Shown here in pieces: positions 49,023 through 57,573 of a DNA stretch of 64,000 bases (within the stretch, counting starts at the first letter, position 1; each line of letters starts with the position of its first letter). Both the position numbers and the translations under genes were made by a program. The DNA lies in NCBI GenBank assembly GCA_021156085.1, contig JAJNBC010000005.1:46001-110000 (forward strand). Direction: 5' to 3'. Source of the DNA: Gammaproteobacteria bacterium. Lineage in GTDB: Bacteria; Pseudomonadota; Gammaproteobacteria; DSM-16500. The notes beneath the pieces were generated by a model. It made no database searches. It had not been told where the DNA came from and saw nothing but the letters and a program-made list of their open reading frames with translations.

Positions 49023-49541
49023 ATGCCTAGCAAAGCAATAAACACTGTTCCCACGCTCATTTTTCTTAGTCGCTGGCTCCAAGCTCCTCTTTATCTAGGC
49101 TTGATTGTTGTTCTAGGTATTTATGTCTATGAATTCGGTCGCTGGCTGCTTGAGCTCACATTCAAGATAAACTCCCTCGATGAAACGAGTATTATGCTCG
49201 CCGCCCTCGACTTGGTTGATGTGGTTATGATAGCTAATCTACTAATTATGGTCATTGTAGGAGGCTATGAGGTCTTTGTATCTCGGCTAGGTCTATCTAG
49301 CCACCCCGATCACCCTGAGTGGTTGGATGAAGTAAATGCTGGAACAATGAAAATCAAACTTGCTATCGCATTAGTCACTATTTCTTCCATCCATTTATTA
49401 CGCACTTTTATGGACCCCTTGCAACATAATAATTTCGCTGTGATGTGGCAAGTTATTATTCATCTCACCTTGGTTCTCTCGGTGCTAGCCCTTGCTATCA
49501 CCAATAAACTTACTGTGTCGAGAAATAAGAAAATTATCTAA
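49023..49541 (+). CDS. yqhA: YqhA-family inner-membrane protein (UPF0114)
   Basis: Membrane protein of unknown function. 172 residues with about four hydrophobic segments. The family features FLSRWLQAPLYLGLIVVLGIYVYEF, LDLVDVVMIANLLIMVIVGGYEVFVSRL and KIKLAIALVTISSIHLLRTFMDP are clear. ATG 49023 is placed 8 bases from GAGGA; an in-frame start at 49008 is less likely. Confidence 0.9.
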   Translation: MPSKAINTVPTLIFLSRWLQAPLYLGLIVVLGIYVYEFGRWLLELTFKINSLDETSIMLAALDLVDVVMIANLLIMVIVGGYEVFVSRLGLSSHPDHPEWLDEVNAGTMKIKLAIALVTISSIHLLRTFMDPLQHNNFAVMWQVIIHLTLVLSVLALAITNKLTVSRNKKII

Positions 49542-49542
49542 G

Positions 49543-49680
49543 AGTCTGTTTATAATCTCGCTAGGACGAGCCGAGAAATGGCAATTTTTGAGAACTGTAG
49601 CGGAGCATACATGCAAGTATGTGAACAACGGATCGCAGAAAATCGTCATTTCCCGGCCGACATAGTAGAGATTTAAACTA
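49543..49680 (+). repeat. Dispersed hairpin repeat, copy D
   Basis: Fills the gap between the convergent yqhA and VIT1-like genes. Terminal arms AATCTC / GAGATT, flank boxes AATGGCAATTTT and AAAATCGTCATT, and a central stem GCATAC-ATGCAA-GTATGT. It differs in sequence from A and B in the stem but keeps the pairing. Confidence 0.75.
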
Positions 49681-50706
49681 GGCCCTAAATAAACTACCTA
49701 TGATATAAGTCAGAAATCCAGCAAGCATGCCAATAAATAACATACGGAGGCCACCTAACAAAGCACTGCGCTGAGTAAATAGGCTTAAAGCCGCACCCAC
49801 CCCAAATAATGCCAGCCCAGTCAAGCTAAACATCATCGCGAGATTAGCCTGCGAATCCCAGCATAGATAAGGCAAAATAGGGATAAAAGCACCCAAAGCA
49901 AAAAAGAGAAAAGACGAAAGAGCAGCTTTCCCCGGCGACATTAATTCTTTTGGATTAATCCCCAGTTCTTCTCGCGCAAGTGTATCCAGCGCTTTTTCGG
50001 GATTCTGAATAAGAAAATGAGCAAATTTTACTGCTTCTTCCTTAGGCAAGCCGCGGGCTTCATAAATAAGAGCCAGCTCAGCAGCCTCTTCTTCCGGATA
50101 AAGTGTTAACTCTTCTTTTTCCAATTTTAGCTGATACTCCAACACGTCACGCTGCGAGCGCACAGAAACATATTCGCCTGCCCCCATTGAACACGCACCC
50201 GCTAATAATCCAGCCACCCCCGTCAATAAGATAAAACTATGCCCTGCATGGGCTCCCGCCATGCCCAATATCAAGCTAGCATTGGAAATCAAGCCATCAT
50301 TTACCCCAAAAACTGCTGCCCGCAAGTTATTACCTTGAGCAAGACTGGTATGCCGATGCTCTGCCTCATGGGGGTGGGTTGGAGAAGGATGGCCTAACTC
50401 TGCTCCTCCTTGATAAATTGACATACCACGGATTTTCATCGCCGCTAAGGCAATTCGTAATGAACGTGAACCCAAACAACGTACTAACCCAATAATAAAG
50501 CGCGTCCGGATATCAGGACGATAGGAAGGGGGAATGGGAATATGTGCTTTCTTAAGTTGTTGTTCCCAAATAGCAGCTTGTCTATAGGCTAACATAGAAA
50601 GCTCAATAAAGAGTTTCTTATGCACCGGATTCATTTCAATTTCAGCAATCGCATTATATACATAAGCTGATCGTTGTTCTTCTTTCCAATTGACTAAGAC
50701 TGTCAT
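49678..50706 (-). CDS. VIT1/CCC1-family metal transporter with ferritin-like N-terminus
   Basis: Predicted iron/manganese transporter of the VIT1 family fused to a rubrerythrin-like helical domain, resembling membrane-bound ferritin (MbfA). About 342 residues: N-terminal half has KEEQRSAYVYNAIAEIEMNPVHKKLFIELSMLAYRQAAIWEQQL with carboxylates spaced for a di-iron site; the membrane half starts with NNLRAAVFGVNDGLISNASLILGMAGAH, the VIT1 TM1 motif, then GAGEYVSVRSQRD. ATG 50706 overlaps the upstream lipoprotein stop (ATGA) and lies 9 bases from GAGGA. Probably exports or stores iron; direction not certain. Confidence 0.88.
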   Translation of the reverse strand: MTVLVNWKEEQRSAYVYNAIAEIEMNPVHKKLFIELSMLAYRQAAIWEQQLKKAHIPIPPSYRPDIRTRFIIGLVRCLGSRSLRIALAAMKIRGMSIYQGGAELGHPSPTHPHEAEHRHTSLAQGNNLRAAVFGVNDGLISNASLILGMAGAHAGHSFILLTGVAGLLAGACSMGAGEYVSVRSQRDVLEYQLKLEKEELTLYPEEEAAELALIYEARGLPKEEAVKFAHFLIQNPEKALDTLAREELGINPKELMSPGKAALSSFLFFALGAFIPILPYLCWDSQANLAMMFSLTGLALFGVGAALSLFTQRSALLGGLRMLFIGMLAGFLTYIIGSLFRA

Positions 50707-50927
50707 GAACATCGTTCCTCACGATAACTTCGTGTTAACACCTCAGATTGCGCGGCCTGCTGCGTTGCAAGCAACCTGTTACCCGTTTTACCATTATTAA
50801 TCATGCGATAATTCAGCTCTTTGCATCTTGCTCTTTGGTTGGTTTGTGGATTATTTTGAAAAAGAGAGCATCCGATTACAGTAAAAAAAAGCACCCCTAA
50901 AATAAAATAACATATGATTTTTACCAT
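50703..50927 (-). CDS. Small lipoprotein, unknown
   Basis: 74 residues: a lipoprotein signal peptide with lipobox TVIGC (Cys about 20), then a short polar, Arg/Asn-rich tail (QRARCKELNYRMINNGKTGNR). No known family recognised. The stop overlaps the VIT1-like start by ATGA, so the two are coupled and it may work in the same envelope or metal process. Confidence 0.7.
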   Translation of the reverse strand: MVKIICYFILGVLFFTVIGCSLFQNNPQTNQRARCKELNYRMINNGKTGNRLLATQQAAQSEVLTRSYREERCS

Positions 50928-51090
50928 TGAAAATAATCCTCCTTAGTCTAACCACTACTTTACCGAAGGTATAAACTCGCGTCTATAAAAGACGTAAGAG
51001 CATCTCTAGAAAATGTATGCTATTTCTCCAAAACATCAGGTAGAATGAAGCATTATCGCCTTTCTTATATTTTTTCACATGGAGTACGTT

Positions 51091-51912
51091 ATGAAAGCCT
51101 CTGCTCATCCTGTTCCTATCGGCTTCACTGGCAAACTGCAAAATAACATAGCCATGCCTTATAATTTTACCGTGGGCAGCCTACTCAGCGAGAGCTGGAA
51201 GCGGGTCAAAGGAACAAAAGCAACTTATTGGAGCGCTATTTTTTTATATGTTCTAATTTATCTTGCGCTCATTGGCATAGGATTAATAGCCACTTATTTT
51301 TATACTGGCTCGCTCAATCCAGCCTTTACTGAGGTAAATATAATAAGCGGAGCAGCGAGAGTGTCTGCTGTACTCATCACTTTCCCATTACCTCTCGGTA
51401 TTTGTTTAATCGCAATACGGCACTCTATCAATCGCTCGATTAAAGCTAAGCAAATGTTTGAAGCTTATCGATCCTACTGGAAAATCTTGGGTGCTATGGC
51501 CATTATTTACAGTGTATTTTTCTTCATTGCATTCACTACCCTCTTTCTCATTGCATTGCTTTCTGCTATCAGTGTACACAATGAGGGTGCAGCACCTGCT
51601 TGGCTTTCTCACCTCTCAATATTAGTAGGTATTGTCGGTGGATTAATTTGTATGTATTTCTTATTAGCTTGGAGTTTTTCTCCCTTGCTTATCATTGAAA
51701 AAAAGCTCGGTATCTTTCAAGCCATAAAAACTTCTTTTTACGCATTTCAACAACATAAATTGAAAATTATCATTGTCGCTTTTCTCATGCTAGCCATTTA
51801 TTTAATTAGTGCCATTCCAGCGGGAATCGGCCTCATCTGGACACTTCCGATGCTATTTAATTGTTCAGGCATACTTTATCGTATACAGTTTGGCATAAAA
51901 GAAAGTGCGTAA
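51091..51912 (+). CDS. Multi-pass membrane protein, unknown
   Basis: About 273 residues with about six hydrophobic segments (for example WSAIFLYVLIYLALIGIGLIATYFY and LSILVGIVGGLICMYFLLAWSFSPLLII). The soluble N-terminus has YNFTVGSLLSESWKRVKGTKATYW, reminiscent of proteins with a glycerophosphoryl-diester-phosphodiesterase-type membrane domain, but no catalytic motif is seen. ATG 51091 is 6 bases from GGAG, better than 51079. TAA and the next gene's first ATG overlap (TAATG), so it is probably co-translated with it. Confidence 0.65.
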   Translation: MKASAHPVPIGFTGKLQNNIAMPYNFTVGSLLSESWKRVKGTKATYWSAIFLYVLIYLALIGIGLIATYFYTGSLNPAFTEVNIISGAARVSAVLITFPLPLGICLIAIRHSINRSIKAKQMFEAYRSYWKILGAMAIIYSVFFFIAFTTLFLIALLSAISVHNEGAAPAWLSHLSILVGIVGGLICMYFLLAWSFSPLLIIEKKLGIFQAIKTSFYAFQQHKLKIIIVAFLMLAIYLISAIPAGIGLIWTLPMLFNCSGILYRIQFGIKESA

Positions 51913-51935
51913 TGGAAAAAAGGAGCAAAATAAGC

Positions 51936-52415
51936 ATGCGTAATTCATTTTTAATTCTCTGTCTTATTTTGCTAGGTACCCCACTTGCTTATGCTTTTTC
52001 CTGCGCACCTATCAAAATTCAAATTGAAAATAACAATCTTATTCTTCCTGGTTCACCGCAAGCTGGAGCGTCACAATTGTTTTTTTTCAAAAACAATTCG
52101 CCTCAAAGTTTATTCATTGATCGTGCCAATAAAAATTCGAGTACAAATGTAGGATGGTCAACCTATTTACGTCCAGGTAATTGGGCAGCTCTGGCCCTTC
52201 ATCAGAAAAACATTACTATAAGCTGTGTTATGGTTCAACCTGGCAAAGTTATTCCACTTAATTGTTCTCGCACTTTATTTGTTTGTGCTTCGCCGCAACC
52301 AATGATTTCTCCACCGTCAAAACGTACGACTTGGTTAATAGAAGATAAATCCTGGGAAGAGCTTGCTAAAAAAATAGTAAAATTTTACGCGCGATGCAGC
52401 AACGGTCGTTCATAA
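51936..52415 (+). CDS. Secreted protein, unknown (possibly EnhB-like)
   Basis: From ATG 51936 it has 159 residues with a signal peptide (MRNSFLILCLILLGTPLAYA) and a mature domain with about five Cys, containing IQIENNNLILPGSPQAGASQLFFFKNNSPQSLFIDRA, WSTYLRPGNWAALAL and ISCVMVQPGKVIPLNCSRTLFVCA. AGGAG 10 bases upstream supports this start; an upstream ATG at 51912 overlaps the previous stop. It reminds me of Legionella EnhB-type periplasmic proteins, but I cannot confirm that. Confidence 0.65.
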   Translation: MRNSFLILCLILLGTPLAYAFSCAPIKIQIENNNLILPGSPQAGASQLFFFKNNSPQSLFIDRANKNSSTNVGWSTYLRPGNWAALALHQKNITISCVMVQPGKVIPLNCSRTLFVCASPQPMISPPSKRTTWLIEDKSWEELAKKIVKFYARCSNGRS

Positions 52416-52498
52416 GCAATTTATTGCGTTCCTAAAAATGCTCTCAATCTTATTCTGTATGCTGGCTTTTTCATCATTGGAGAGATTTAAATAGACTC

Positions 52499-53293
52499 TT
52501 AAACCGCCACCTCACCCTTAATATGAGGATGCGCCTGATAATGCAGTATCTCAAAATCTTCGAATCGATAATCAAATAAAGAAGGAGGCTTACGTTTTAT
52601 TTGTAAGGTTGGCAGAGGAAAAGGTGCACGCGATAATTGCAAATTCACTTGCTCAAGATGGTTAGAATAAATATGGCAATCTCCTCCCGTCCAGATAAAC
52701 TCACCGACCTCCAAATCACACTGCTGAGCTACCATGTGAACTAATAAAGAATAAGAGGCAATATTAAAGGGCACCCCTAAAAAAGAATCTGCCGAACGTT
52801 GATATGATTGGCAAGATAATTTATTGTGCGCAACATAAAATTGAAACAATAAGTGACACGGTGGCAATGCCATTTTAGATAGCTCACCCACATTCCATGC
52901 ACTCACAATCAAGCGCCGTGAATCTGGATTATTTTTAATTTGCTCTACTACATAGCTCATTTGGTCAACAAATTCTCCTTCCTTTGTTTGCCAAGCGCGC
53001 CATTGCTTACCATACACAGGCCCCAAATTACCTTGGCTATCTGCCCATTCATCCCAGATAGTAACTTTATTTTCATGCAAATAACGTATATTAGTTTCTC
53101 CACTCAAAAACCATAATAATTCATGGATAATACTGCGTAGCGATAATTTTTTTGTAGTCACCAATGGAAACCCTTTACTTAAATCAAAGCGCATTTGATA
53201 AGCAAATGTACTCAACGTTCCTGTACCCGTACGATCTTTTTTTTCAATCCCATGATCGAGGATATATTGTAAAAAATCTAAATATTGTCGCAT
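52499..53293 (-). CDS. thyA: Thymidylate synthase
   Basis: Makes dTMP from dUMP with methylene-tetrahydrofolate. 264 residues as in E. coli. [29 protein letters not shown], the catalytic Cys in [12 protein letters not shown] (about Cys 146), [22 protein letters not shown] and GDCHIYSNH with the dUMP-binding residues. It overlaps the lgt stop by 16 bp: rppH-lgt-thyA is one operon. Confidence 0.97.
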   Translation of the reverse strand: MRQYLDFLQYILDHGIEKKDRTGTGTLSTFAYQMRFDLSKGFPLVTTKKLSLRSIIHELLWFLSGETNIRYLHENKVTIWDEWADSQGNLGPVYGKQWRAWQTKEGEFVDQMSYVVEQIKNNPDSRRLIVSAWNVGELSKMALPPCHLLFQFYVAHNKLSCQSYQRSADSFLGVPFNIASYSLLVHMVAQQCDLEVGEFIWTGGDCHIYSNHLEQVNLQLSRAPFPLPTLQIKRKPPSLFDYRFEDFEILHYQAHPHIKGEVAV

Positions 53294-54081
53294 GTCTTTT
53301 TTCCTCTATACACCCGCATGAGCATCCCCATACCTACCACAATCATGGGAAAAGATAATAATTGCCCTTTACTCACCCAACCAAAAGCAACAAAACCAAT
53401 TTGCGCATCCGGTTCTCGAAAAAATTCTATGAAAAAACGAAACAGACCATAACATAATAAAAATAAACCAGATATTGCTCCAGGAGGTCTCTTTTTTCGT
53501 GAATAAACCCATACTATGAAAAACAGCACCACCCCCTCAAGTAAAAATTCATATAATTGAGAAGGATGCCGAGGCAAAGGACCACCCTGAGGAAAGATCA
53601 TGGCCCACGGCACGGTAGTCACACGCCCCCACAGCTCACCATTAATGAAATTACCAATACGGCCTGCTGCTAAGCCAAGAGGTACAACGGGGGCAATAAA
53701 ATCTGTCAAATTAATCAAGGGTTGTTTGATTTTATAAGCATAGCATCCTAATGCTAAAATCACGCCTAGCAATCCACCATGGAAAGACATACCTCCTTCC
53801 CATACCTTGAAAAATAATCCCGGATGAATAATAAAATTCGGCCAAGCATAAAACAACATATAACCTAGCCGCCCACCTATGATAACGCCTAAAGCCGCAT
53901 AAAATACGATATCTGATAATTCTTCCCGGGTAAAGCTATAGACAAAGCTAGATTGTTTTATGCGTAACGCCAATATCCCCCAACAAGTAAGCAAACTAAA
54001 AAGATACATTAATCCATACCAAAAAATGGGAAAAGAGCCAACATGGAACGCCACTGGATTAATATCAGGATAAGGAATCAT
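53278..54081 (-). CDS. lgt: Prolipoprotein diacylglyceryl transferase
   Basis: Adds diacylglycerol to the lipobox Cys of prolipoproteins in the inner membrane. About 267 residues and seven membrane helices from [26 protein letters not shown]. Family signatures: [37 protein letters not shown] and [16 protein letters not shown] 54081 is chosen as the conserved start, overlapping the rppH stop by 17 bp; the frame continues upstream. Relevant to the many lipoproteins (DotK, LolB) in the window. Confidence 0.95.
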   Translation of the reverse strand: MIPYPDINPVAFHVGSFPIFWYGLMYLFSLLTCWGILALRIKQSSFVYSFTREELSDIVFYAALGVIIGGRLGYMLFYAWPNFIIHPGLFFKVWEGGMSFHGGLLGVILALGCYAYKIKQPLINLTDFIAPVVPLGLAAGRIGNFINGELWGRVTTVPWAMIFPQGGPLPRHPSQLYEFLLEGVVLFFIVWVYSRKKRPPGAISGLFLLCYGLFRFFIEFFREPDAQIGFVAFGWVSKGQLLSFPMIVVGMGMLMRVYRGKKTCDNI

Positions 54082-54577
54082 TTTTTTGATGGTCCAAAAA
54101 ACGTTTTGATAAAACAATGCGTGCAAATTCTTTCATAGCCAAGGTATATACTCTTTTTTTAAAAGACACAACTTGCGTCAAGGGATACCAGTAAGACACC
54201 CATGCCCATGAATCAAATTCCGGATTATCGGTAGCAGCTAAATTGATCTGCGTATCTTTATTCACAAGTTGTAGTAAAAACCATTTTTGCTTTTGGCCTA
54301 TACAGATAGGCTTTGAGTAATGACGAATCAACTGCTTGGGCAGCCGATATCGCAGCCAACGACGCGTCACACACAATACTTTCACATCTTCCGCTTGCAG
54401 CCCAATCTCTTCATTAAGTTCACGAAACATCGCTTGCTCAGGCGTTTCTTCTTCTTTCATACCTCCTTGAGGAAATTGCCAAGCCATTCTTCCAATGCGT
54501 TTTGCCAAAAAAATTTGCCTTTTGGCATTCACCAGAATAATACCCACCCCCTGTCTGAACCCTTCTTCATCAATCAC
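54065..54577 (-). CDS. rppH: RNA pyrophosphohydrolase
   Basis: Nudix enzyme that removes pyrophosphate from mRNA 5' ends to start decay. 170 residues. Begins [29 protein letters not shown] and has the Nudix box [23 protein letters not shown]. The C-terminal [24 protein letters not shown] is typical of RppH. First gene of the rppH-lgt-thyA operon. Confidence 0.96.
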   Translation of the reverse strand: MIDEEGFRQGVGIILVNAKRQIFLAKRIGRMAWQFPQGGMKEEETPEQAMFRELNEEIGLQAEDVKVLCVTRRWLRYRLPKQLIRHYSKPICIGQKQKWFLLQLVNKDTQINLAATDNPEFDSWAWVSYWYPLTQVVSFKKRVYTLAMKEFARIVLSKRFLDHQKNDSLS

Positions 54578-54690
54578 TTAGCACCCACATAATCATTATC
54601 TTCGAGCATTTTTCCAAAAACCATGTTATACAGCAAATAATATATTTTAAAGATAATACACTTCTTGCAACTTAAATGAGACTAAAACCT

Positions 54691-55419
54691 ATGAGTATTC
54701 GCGTATTAGTGAATGGTGCAGGCAGAATGGGCCAATTGGCTGCCACTATCCTTCGTGAACATCCTGATTTCATATTAGTAGGAATGATAAAACGAGATGA
54801 TGATCTGGCCGCTGAGATTAAAAAAAATTCAGCTCAGATCGTTATCGACTTCACTCAGGCCGAAGCTGTGCTCAATAATACCAGAATTATAATAGAGACC
54901 GGTGCCCATCCCATTATAGGCACTAGTGGTTTACTACAAAATCAAGTCAAACAATTGCAAATACGTTGTACGGAGTTGGGATTAGGCGGACTTATCGTAC
55001 CTAATTTTTCTCTAGCGGCAATACTCATGATGAAATATGCAAAACATATATCGAGCTATTTTTCTCAATTTGAGATTATTGAAGCACATCACTCTAGAAA
55101 ATTGGATAGCCCCTCAGGCACCGCCATTCGCACAGCAGAAATGTTAGCAGAGACGCCGAAAATCTTACCTCCACAAAAAAAGCAGCACGAAACTATCCCT
55201 CATGCGCGTGGCGCCACTCATCAACACATACCCATCCATTCCATAAGGCTCCCAGGCGTCCTGGCACAACAACAAGTGATCTTTGGTGGGGAAGGGGAAA
55301 CCCTCACTATTCAGTACAATACAATTGACCAGCGTTGTTACGTAGCGGGGATCCTTTTAGCATGTCAAAAGGTTTCGCAATTAAATGAATTAGTGTATGG
55401 GTTAGAACACCTCATTTGA
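54691..55419 (+). CDS. dapB: 4-hydroxy-tetrahydrodipicolinate reductase
   Basis: NAD(P)H-dependent step of lysine and diaminopimelate synthesis. About 242 residues: MSIRVLVNGAGRMGQLAATILRE (dinucleotide site), IDFTQAEAVL, GTSGL, the active-site HHSRKLDSPSGTAIRTAEML and IPIHSIRLPGVLAQQQVIFGGEGETLTI. The second in-frame ATG matches the family start. Slightly shorter than E. coli (273) because of compact loops. No strong ribosome site is visible. Confidence 0.94.
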   Translation: MSIRVLVNGAGRMGQLAATILREHPDFILVGMIKRDDDLAAEIKKNSAQIVIDFTQAEAVLNNTRIIIETGAHPIIGTSGLLQNQVKQLQIRCTELGLGGLIVPNFSLAAILMMKYAKHISSYFSQFEIIEAHHSRKLDSPSGTAIRTAEMLAETPKILPPQKKQHETIPHARGATHQHIPIHSIRLPGVLAQQQVIFGGEGETLTIQYNTIDQRCYVAGILLACQKVSQLNELVYGLEHLI

Positions 55420-55460
55420 ATTAGTAATGAACTTCCTTCTCACCAAGAGTGGGATAGCAT

Positions 55461-55489
55461 TTGAAATCTACTGCTATTTACTAGATACT
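55461..55489 (+). promoter_or_regulatory. Candidate kdp promoter
   Basis: TTGAAA (55461-55466), a 17-base spacer and GATACT (55484-55489). It lies about 75 bp before the first small ORF of the kdp operon and directly upstream of an inverted repeat. Confidence 0.5.
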
Positions 55490-55497
55490 GGGATAGG

Positions 55498-55530
55498 CTA
55501 TCACGCCTAAGAGGAGACTACACGTGATAG
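55498..55530. promoter_or_regulatory. Inverted repeat at the kdp promoter
   Basis: Perfect 8-bp arms CTATCACG / CGTGATAG spaced by 17 bases, immediately downstream of the predicted transcription start. A TATACT motif abuts its right end. Candidate operator for whatever regulator replaces KdpE here. Confidence 0.45.
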
Positions 55531-55564
55531 TATACTTAGAAACCATCACCTAGGAATATTGATC

Positions 55565-55663
55565 ATGGCAGATCTTTTATTTATTAGCATCACCCTTATT
55601 TTTTTCATGCTCTGTTTTGCACTCATTCATTTTTTTGATGCCTTATCACGGAGTGAAGAATGA
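55565..55663 (+). CDS. Small membrane protein at the start of the kdp operon
   Basis: 32-residue ORF (MADLLFISITLIFFMLCFAL, then IHFFDALSRSEE). One hydrophobic helix of about 22 residues with a polar, acidic end. Its stop overlaps the kdpF start by ATGA. Similar unnamed 25-35-residue membrane peptides precede kdpF in many proteobacteria as I recall; a role in assembly or stability of the pump is plausible but not established. Too short for usual annotation. Confidence 0.7.
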   Translation: MADLLFISITLIFFMLCFALIHFFDALSRSEE

Positions 55664-55746
55664 GTTTGTATTTAACTTGCGGTGTGATCACAGCCCTATT
55701 GTTTATCTATTTAGTCATAGTATTATTTAAGCCAGAATCTTTTTAA
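55660..55746 (+). CDS. kdpF: KdpF, small subunit of the K+-transporting ATPase
   Basis: 28-residue single-helix peptide (MSLYLTCGVITALLFIYLVI, then VLFKPESF). The length, the GVITALLFIYLVIVLFKPE core and the position before kdpA match KdpF, a lipid-like stabiliser of the KdpFABC complex. It overlaps the previous ORF by ATGA and precedes kdpA by 15 bp. Confidence 0.85.
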   Translation: MSLYLTCGVITALLFIYLVIVLFKPESF

Positions 55747-55761
55747 GGATGGCATTACATC

Positions 55762-57567
55762 ATGACGGGAAATGGAATTCTTCAAATTGTCCTATACTTT
55801 CTCATTATTCTTGCCTGTGTTAAGCCACTAGGTTGGTATATAGCAAAAATATATGAAAATAAGCCCTGCGGCCTGAATCAATTACTCCAACCTATTGAAC
55901 GATACATCTATAAAATAAGTGGTGTACAGCCCACCCAAGAAATGGGGTGGAAAAAATATCTTTACACAATGCTTGTTTTTAATTTATGTGGCTTATTGGC
56001 TGTTTATACACTACAACGATTACAATATTATCTTCCTCTCAATCCACAAAATTTCCCTGCGGTGCTACCTGATCTTTCTTTTAATGCAGCAGCAAGTTTT
56101 GTCACTAATACAAATTGGCAATCTTATAGCAGCGAAAATACTTTAAGTTATATGACACACATGACTGCGCTCACCGTACAGAATTTTTTATCCGCTGCCG
56201 CAGGAATGTCTTTATTAATGGCTTTAATTCGTAGCTTGGTTAGACATGAAACAAACAGCCTTGGTAATTTTTGGGTAGATACAGTACGAGGCATAATTTA
56301 TATTTTACTGCCATTATCTTTTATACTTGCAATAGCTTTATCTGCCCAAGGCGTAATTCAAAATTTTAAGCCTTATCAAACTATTCAGTTGCTACAGCCC
56401 ATACATTATCAAAAAACAAAAATAGATTCGTTGGGTAACCCCTTTAAAGATGCAAAAGGCAACCTGATAAGAGAAACCGTCAAAGTCACAGAACAAAAAA
56501 TTCCAATGGGTCCCGCTGCTTCTCAAATAGCTATCAAGCAACTTGGCACCAACGGCGGCGGATTTTTTAATACTAACTCAGCGCATCCTTTTGAAAACCC
56601 GACCCCCCTCTCTAATTTTTTAGAAATGCTCGCCATTCTACTCATTCCGAGTGCACTTTGTTATACATTCGGATTGATGATCAATGATAAACGCCAAGGT
56701 TGGGCACTCTTTATAGCCATGTCAATTCTATTTATTCCCTCAGTGATCATAACCACCTATGCCGAACAAAAGGGAAATGCTGCCTTGAAATATCTAGGTC
56801 TAAATAAAACAGCATCATCTCATTTTTACTCTAGCGGAAACATGGAAGGAAAAGAAACCCGTTTTGGTATTGTCAATTCTGCTCTCTGGACTTCGGCAAC
56901 AACAGCGACTTCAAATGGCTCAGTCAATGCCATGCTCGATTCCTTCACCCCTTTAGGCGGACTTACTCCACTTTGGCTCATGCACTCAGGTGAAGTGATA
57001 TTTGGCGGCGTAGGCAGTGGATTATCAGGCATGTTATTGCTTGTTATCATTACTGTTTTTGCGGCGGGCTTGATGGTAGGCAGAACGCCTGAGTATTTAG
57101 GAAAAAAAATAGAGCCTTTCGAAATGAAGATGGCCACGATTACCGTACTTATTATGCCATTAATCGTCTTACTTTTAACAGCTATCGCTTTGAGCACCCC
57201 CAAGGGTATTTCTTCTATAGCAAATCCGGGTGCACACGGTTTTACAGAAGTACTCTACGCATTCACTTCCATGGGAAATAATAATGGCAGCGCTTTCTCT
57301 GGACTCCACGCAAACACACCTTTTTATAATATAGCCGGTGGCATGGAAATGTTATTTCTGCGTTTCTGGATTGCGATTCCAACACTAGCAATTGCAGGAT
57401 CATTAGTACGAAAAAAATTAATTCCTGCTAACTCTGGTACGCTACCTACACATACTATGTTATTTATTATTTTACTAATAGGTGTGACTTGTATGGTGAG
57501 CGCACTTTCATTTTTTCCAAGTCTTGCTTTAGGCCCTATTGTCGAACATCTGATGCTAGGAGGTTAA
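55762..57567 (+). CDS. kdpA: Potassium-transporting ATPase K+-binding subunit KdpA
   Basis: Channel-like K+-selective subunit of the Kdp pump. 601 residues (E. coli 557) with about ten membrane helices. The four selectivity-filter loops are recognisable, including AASFVTNTNWQSYS, QLGTNGGGFFNTNSAHPFENPTP and FTSMGNNNGSAFSG. It is a little longer than usual, partly in the loop at about 210-240. It lies 6 bp before kdpB. Confidence 0.96.
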   Translation: MTGNGILQIVLYFLIILACVKPLGWYIAKIYENKPCGLNQLLQPIERYIYKISGVQPTQEMGWKKYLYTMLVFNLCGLLAVYTLQRLQYYLPLNPQNFPAVLPDLSFNAAASFVTNTNWQSYSSENTLSYMTHMTALTVQNFLSAAAGMSLLMALIRSLVRHETNSLGNFWVDTVRGIIYILLPLSFILAIALSAQGVIQNFKPYQTIQLLQPIHYQKTKIDSLGNPFKDAKGNLIRETVKVTEQKIPMGPAASQIAIKQLGTNGGGFFNTNSAHPFENPTPLSNFLEMLAILLIPSALCYTFGLMINDKRQGWALFIAMSILFIPSVIITTYAEQKGNAALKYLGLNKTASSHFYSSGNMEGKETRFGIVNSALWTSATTATSNGSVNAMLDSFTPLGGLTPLWLMHSGEVIFGGVGSGLSGMLLLVIITVFAAGLMVGRTPEYLGKKIEPFEMKMATITVLIMPLIVLLLTAIALSTPKGISSIANPGAHGFTEVLYAFTSMGNNNGSAFSGLHANTPFYNIAGGMEMLFLRFWIAIPTLAIAGSLVRKKLIPANSGTLPTHTMLFIILLIGVTCMVSALSFFPSLALGPIVEHLMLGG

Positions 57568-57573
57568 GCTATC

